Positions 5,830 to 9,130 of a DNA stretch of 9,130 nt are shown in pieces. The stretch is from an uncultured Oscillospiraceae bacterium. Lineage in GTDB: Bacteria; Bacillota; Clostridia; Oscillospirales; Oscillospiraceae. The first letter of the stretch is position 1. Each line of letters begins with the position of its first letter. Position numbers and translations under genes: made by a program. The notes below the pieces were generated by a model that was not told where the DNA came from, did not search any database, and was given only the letters and a program-made list of their open reading frames with translations. The DNA is taken from positions 1 to 9,130 of the forward strand of contig CAKUND010000079.1 in the NCBI GenBank assembly GCA_934668295.1, in the 5' to 3' direction.

Positions 5830-6746
5830 CGCTTGGCTTCGATACCAGCAACTATACCACTTCGGTGGCGGCATTTGACGGCGTGGGCGGGAAGAACTGC
5901 TCACGCCTTTTGGACGTGAAGCCAGGTGAACTCGGCCTGCGGCAATCCGACGCGCTGTTCGCGCACGTCAAGCGCCTGCCGGAGCTGGTGGACGCACTCT
6001 GTGCGTCCGTAAAAATCGAAAACGTGACAGCCATTGGCGTCAGTACTCGTCCCCGCGCGGTCGAGGGCTCCTATATGCCGTGCTTTCTGGCAGGCTGGTC
6101 ACAGGCAAGCTGCCTGGCACGGCTTCTTGATGTGCCGCTTTACGAGTTTTCTCACCAGCAGGGCCATATCGCGGCAAGCCTCTGGTCAGCCGGACGGCTG
6201 GAGCTGATGCAGACGCCGCACCTTGCATGGCACCTGTCCGGCGGTACGACAGAGCTGCTGCTCGTGACTCCGGACGGCAAAAATGTTAAGGCAGAAAAGC
6301 TCGGCGGCACAAGCGATATTTCAGCCGGTCAACTGATCGACCGCACGGGGAAGCTTCTGGGCCTGCCGTTCCCAGCAGGCAAGTCGATCGACGCGTTGAG
6401 CCGGGAATCGGCCTGCAGGGAACGCTATCGCGTGAAGCTGAATGGATTGGAGTTTTCTTTCTCCGGCATCCAGAACAAGGCGGAAGAATTTTATTCCAAG
6501 GCGAAAAGCGCGGCCGATACGGCGAAATTTGTCATGAACTGCATCGTGTCCTGCATCGCGGATGCGACACGGGCGGCGCTTGCACAGTATCCCGGCCTGC
6601 CGGTCGTGTTTTCCGGCGGCGTAGCGTCCAATTCCATGCTGCGCGAGCGCATGCGGGAGTTTGCGCCCGTCTTTGCCGAGCCACAGTTTTCCACGGACAA
6701 CGCCATGGGGATCGCCGTCCTGACGGCTCTGCAGGAGGGCGTGTGA
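5823..6746 (+). CDS. Divergent TsaD/Kae1 (peptidase M22) family protein
   Basis: A 307-aa ASKHA-fold protein related to TsaD, the enzyme that transfers threonylcarbamoyl to A37 of ANN-decoding tRNAs. An N-terminal phosphate loop-like GFDTSNYTTS (residues 5-14) parallels the TsaD G-E-T-S-x-D-x-T-S motif. The metal ligands appear as HQQGH (H111, H115) and TDNAMGIA (D292). SGGTT is at 139-143, D173 lies in the segment before LLGLPFPAGKSID, FSFSG is at 211-215 and SGGVASN at 264-270. It is a little shorter than canonical TsaD (about 335-340 aa). Several signature positions differ, such as HxEGH to HQQGH and SGGHT to SGGTT. It sits where B. subtilis has folD, between nusB and xseA, overlapping both. 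It is probably a paralogue with the true tsaD elsewhere; its function is unknown. Confidence 0.8.
   Translation: MLTLGFDTSNYTTSVAAFDGVGGKNCSRLLDVKPGELGLRQSDALFAHVKRLPELVDALCASVKIENVTAIGVSTRPRAVEGSYMPCFLAGWSQASCLARLLDVPLYEFSHQQGHIAASLWSAGRLELMQTPHLAWHLSGGTTELLLVTPDGKNVKAEKLGGTSDISAGQLIDRTGKLLGLPFPAGKSIDALSRESACRERYRVKLNGLEFSFSGIQNKAEEFYSKAKSAADTAKFVMNCIVSCIADATRAALAQYPGLPVVFSGGVASNSMLRERMREFAPVFAEPQFSTDNAMGIAVLTALQEGV
6733..6738 (+). promoter_or_regulatory. Ribosome binding site for xseA
   Basis: AGGAGG lies inside the end of the TsaD-like gene, 7 bases before the ATG at 6746. An in-frame GTG at 6743 would be only 4 bases away, so the ATG that shares a base with the upstream stop (TGATG) is preferred. 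Confidence 0.75.
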
Positions 6747-7963
6747 TGGAACAGAATATCATCGCCGTTTCGCAGGTCAACGAGTATATCAAATTTCTGC
6801 TCGACCGCGACGAGCTGCTGGCAAACCTCTGCGTGCGCGGCGAGGTCAGCAACTATAAGGTCTATCCATCTGGCCACCATTATTTCACGCTCAAGGATGC
6901 AGAAGGCGCGCTCAGGTGTGTCATGTTCCGCTCCAGCGCTCAGCGCCTGCGCTTCCGGCCAGAAAACGGGATGCAGGTGATCGCATATGGCCGAGTGACG
7001 GTCTTTCCGCGCGACGGCGCCTATCAGCTCTATTGCAGCGCCCTGACCGCCGACGGTGCGGGCGACCTGTATGTCGCGTTCGAGCAGCTGAAGGAAAAGC
7101 TCTCCAAAGAGGGCCTGTTTGACCCGGCGCACAAAAAGCCTCTGCCCAAATATCCGCATACGATCGCGATCATCACATCCGCCGCAGGTGCGGCGATCAT
7201 GGATATGCTCCGGATTCTGGGAAAGCGATATCTGCTGGCAAAGATCAAGCTCCTGCCTGTGCGCGTGCAGGGGGCGGAAGCGCCTGCCGAGATCGCGGGC
7301 GCGATCCGCTATGCGAACCGGTATCGTGTGGCTGATTTGATCATCACCGGGCGCGGCGGCGGCTCTATGGAGGATCTCTGGGCTTTCAACGACGAGCGCG
7401 TGGCGCGGGCAATTTTTGATTCTGAAATTCCGGTGATCTCCGCTGTCGGCCATGAGCCGGACGTGACGATCTCTGATTATGTCGCGGACCTTCGCGCCGC
7501 GACGCCCAGCAACGCTGCCGAGCTTGCCGTGCCGGACCGGCAGGAGCTCCAGAAAAAGCTTTCCATGATGCAGACGGCCATGCAGCAGAGCGTGCAGAAA
7601 ACGCTCAAGCTCAGCCGCCAGCGTCTGAGCAGCCTCGCAGAAAAGCGCGTGCTGCAAAGTCCGCTGAACTATGTTGAGGATCGACGTGTTCTGCTGGATT
7701 TCCTGTCCACCCGGCTGCATGCCGCCGGACAGAAGACGTTCCACGAAAAAAAGCAGCGCTTTGTCCGCCTGACCGCAGCGCTGGATGCCATGAGCCCCAT
7801 GAAGGTGCTCTCACGCGGCTACAGCATGGTAACGGATGCGGCGGGAACACTCATCACAAGCGCAAGCGCTGTAAGCCCCGGCCAGCGCATTCACGTCAGT
7901 CTGCGCAGCGGCAGTCTGACAGCAGACGTACAGCAGATACAGGAGGAACCCACAGATGTCTGA
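6746..7963 (+). CDS. xseA: Exodeoxyribonuclease VII large subunit (XseA)
   Basis: XseA with XseB forms exonuclease VII, a metal-independent enzyme that degrades single-stranded DNA from both ends to short oligonucleotides. This 405-aa protein has an N-terminal OB-fold (about residues 3-100, with LCVRGEVSNYK and GHHYFTLKD). The catalytic domain follows: AIITSAAGAAIMDM at about 141-154, GRGGGSMEDLW at 202-212 and GHEPDVTISDYVAD at 235-248. R203, H236 and D239 match residues proposed as catalytic in E. coli. A long helical region from about 262 to 350 is the expected docking arm for XseB, and a beta-rich tail ends at 405. The gene overlaps its upstream neighbour by one base and xseB by eight, so subunit synthesis is coupled. 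Confidence 0.97.
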   Translation: MEQNIIAVSQVNEYIKFLLDRDELLANLCVRGEVSNYKVYPSGHHYFTLKDAEGALRCVMFRSSAQRLRFRPENGMQVIAYGRVTVFPRDGAYQLYCSALTADGAGDLYVAFEQLKEKLSKEGLFDPAHKKPLPKYPHTIAIITSAAGAAIMDMLRILGKRYLLAKIKLLPVRVQGAEAPAEIAGAIRYANRYRVADLIITGRGGGSMEDLWAFNDERVARAIFDSEIPVISAVGHEPDVTISDYVADLRAATPSNAAELAVPDRQELQKKLSMMQTAMQQSVQKTLKLSRQRLSSLAEKRVLQSPLNYVEDRRVLLDFLSTRLHAAGQKTFHEKKQRFVRLTAALDAMSPMKVLSRGYSMVTDAAGTLITSASAVSPGQRIHVSLRSGSLTADVQQIQEEPTDV

Positions 7964-8189
7964 AGCATCCAAAAGCTTTGAAGCCTCGATGGAGCGGCTG
8001 GAAGCCATCGTCCGGCAGCTCGAGCAGGGAAACGCGCCATTGGAAGAAGCCCTGAAGCTCTTTCAGGAGGGAACCACGCTTGTCCAGTCCTGCGCAAAGC
8101 TGCTTGACAGCGCGGAGCAGGAGATCGTCAAGCTGACAAAGACCGCCGACGGTACGCCGGCAGAAACGGAGTATGTACGCGATGAATGA
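7956..8189 (+). CDS. xseB: Exodeoxyribonuclease VII small subunit (XseB)
   Basis: A 77-aa helical protein that wraps the XseA helical arm in several copies. The family core SFEASMERLEAIVRQLEQGN.PLEEALKLF.EG..L is at about residues 7-45, followed by a second helix ending in CAKLLDSAEQEIVKL. The site AGGAGG at 7941-7946 lies in the xseA tail, 9 bases before the ATG, and the reading frames overlap by 8 bases. The last bases overlap the ispA start region. Length and context are typical. Confidence 0.95.
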   Translation: MSEASKSFEASMERLEAIVRQLEQGNAPLEEALKLFQEGTTLVQSCAKLLDSAEQEIVKLTKTADGTPAETEYVRDE

Positions 8190-9051
8190 ATTTCATGACC
8201 AGATCGCCCGATACCGCGCTGCGATCGAAGCCTTTTTGCAGGCGCAGTTCTGCGAGGATCTGCCGCAGAAGCGCCTGTTCGACGCCATGCGCTACAGCCT
8301 GCTTGCAGGCGGAAAGCGCATCCGTCCTGTCCTGACGCTGGAATTCTGCCGGATCTGCGGCGGGGACTGGCAGAGTGCCGTTCCCTTTGCCTGCGCGCTC
8401 GAAATGATCCATACCTACAGCCTCATCCACGACGATCTGCCATGCATGGACAACGACGACTACCGCCGCGGCCGTCTCACCAACCACAAGGTCTTCGGTG
8501 AGGCGCTGGCCGTTCTTGCAGGCGACGGCCTGCTGACCGCTGCGTTTGAAACGGCGGCGAACGCACCCGCAGACCCTGCCGTGACTGTCAAGGCCATCCG
8601 TATTTTATCGGAGCAGGCGGGTGAGCTCGGCATGGTCGGCGGCCAGGTACTGGACATGGACGCCGAGGAGCAGGAGCTGACGGAGCAGGGGATCTATGAT
8701 ATCCAGCGCCGCAAGACCGGCGCGCTCATTCAGGCAGCCTGCCAGATCGGCGTCGTGGCTGCAAACGGTACGCAGCAGCAGCTGGATGCCGCAAAGACCT
8801 ATGCGCAGAATCTCGGCCTTGCGTTCCAGATCCGTGACGATATGCTAGATGTTCTGGGCGACGCAGCCAAGCTCGGCAAGGCCACGCATGTGGACGAGCA
8901 TAAAAATACGTTTGTCCGTCTGTACGGCATTGGCGCATGCTCAAAGATGATCGAGTCAGAGACGAAGACGGCCATCGAGGCACTGAGCTGCTTTGAAAAT
9001 TCCGAATTCCTCGTGGAAATGGCGCGTCAGCTTGCCCTTCGTGAATACTGA
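8182..9051 (+). CDS. ispA: Farnesyl diphosphate synthase-type polyprenyl synthetase (IspA)
   Basis: This enzyme condenses isopentenyl diphosphate with DMAPP and GPP to give C15 farnesyl diphosphate, the precursor for undecaprenyl phosphate and quinones. The 289-aa product shows GGKRIRP at residues 43-49 and the first Asp-rich motif DDLPCMD at 84-90, preceded by the HTYSLIH typical of bacterial short-chain synthases. RRGRLTNHKVFGEA follows, and the second Asp-rich region FQIRDDMLD is at 215-223. ATG 8182 is preferred over the in-frame ATG 8173. GGAG at 8168-8171 is 10 bases from 8182 but only 1 base from 8173, and MNEF is a normal family start. The start overlaps the xseB stop. Chain length C15 is inferred, not proven. 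dxs is the expected next gene. Confidence 0.95.
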   Translation: MNEFHDQIARYRAAIEAFLQAQFCEDLPQKRLFDAMRYSLLAGGKRIRPVLTLEFCRICGGDWQSAVPFACALEMIHTYSLIHDDLPCMDNDDYRRGRLTNHKVFGEALAVLAGDGLLTAAFETAANAPADPAVTVKAIRILSEQAGELGMVGGQVLDMDAEEQELTEQGIYDIQRRKTGALIQAACQIGVVAANGTQQQLDAAKTYAQNLGLAFQIRDDMLDVLGDAAKLGKATHVDEHKNTFVRLYGIGACSKMIESETKTAIEALSCFENSEFLVEMARQLALREY

Positions 9052-9130
9052 TACATCCGACAGCGCCGAATTTTCGGATCGTAACAGAAAGTTTATGAAT
9101 ATTTGCTTGTATATACATCCGTAATATGAT
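9052..9130 (+). other. Non-coding tail after ispA, with short repeats
   Basis: No gene is visible in the last 79 bases. ATCCGA (9055-9060) and TCGGAT (9074-9079) form a 6-pair inverted repeat without a following T-run, so it is a poor terminator. The 9-mer ATACATCCG occurs twice in the same orientation (9051-9059 and 9113-9121). GAATATT (9097-9103) exactly matches the sigma-E -35 pattern, but no good -10 follows at the right distance before the window ends. A promoter for the next gene may lie here. Confidence 0.3.

Noticed and set aside
6491..7744. Long minus-strand open frame (417 codons) antisense to the TsaD-like gene and xseA
   Set aside because: It is entirely opposite two well-supported genes. 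The translation is rich in His/Arg/Ala with no recognisable family, as is typical of antisense shadows in GC-rich DNA.
9055..9079. Inverted repeat after ispA read as a terminator
   Set aside because: The stem is only six pairs with a 13-base loop and is followed by CGTAACAG, not a T-run.
1..9130. Possible new mobile, defence or CRISPR-type system
   Set aside because: All gene-length sequence is accounted for by conserved sporulation and housekeeping families. I saw no transposase, integrase, repeat-spacer array or toxin-antitoxin pair.

Overview
The window is a compact, mostly plus-strand stretch of a spore-forming Firmicutes chromosome. The complete eight-gene spoIIIA locus points to an endospore former. 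The fairly high GC content, the split spoIIIA / yqhY-like / nusB / xseAB / ispA order, and the divergent TsaD-like gene suggest Clostridia, probably an Oscillospiraceae/Ruminococcaceae-type organism. That taxonomic placement is an inference, and no genus can be named from the sequence alone.

Layout. Bases 2-77 hold a minus-strand tRNA-Arg(CCU) with encoded CCA and its own near-consensus sigma-A promoter (93-121). Divergent from it, bases 178-4808 carry spoIIIAA-AH, eight genes almost all joined by stop/start overlaps. They encode the mother-cell half of the SpoIIIA-SpoIIQ channel, which keeps the engulfed forespore active. A 108-base gap (4809-4916) contains an unusual nested inverted repeat and a plausible promoter. 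It is followed by an Asp23/YqhY-family gene (4917-5300) and a strong intrinsic terminator (5309-5342). Next comes a tightly overlapping housekeeping run: nusB, a divergent TsaD/Kae1-family gene, xseA, xseB and ispA (5377-9051). The last 79 bases hold no gene.

How the genes work together. The spoIIIA genes make one membrane complex. The second block is functionally mixed: rRNA antitermination (NusB), single-strand DNA exonuclease VII (XseA + XseB) and C15 prenyl diphosphate synthesis (IspA, expected to be followed by dxs outside the window). The arrangement closely follows the Bacillus subtilis order spoIIIA-accBC-yqhY-nusB-folD-xseA-xseB-ispA-dxs. Here accBC is missing between spoIIIAH and yqhY, and the folD position is occupied by the TsaD paralogue.

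I see no mobile element, CRISPR array, phage gene or defence system. The points most worth a second look are the TsaD paralogue, the apparent stop-loss that runs spoIIIAA 134 bases into spoIIIAB, the two overlapping hairpins in front of nusB, and the nested palindrome upstream of the yqhY-like gene.
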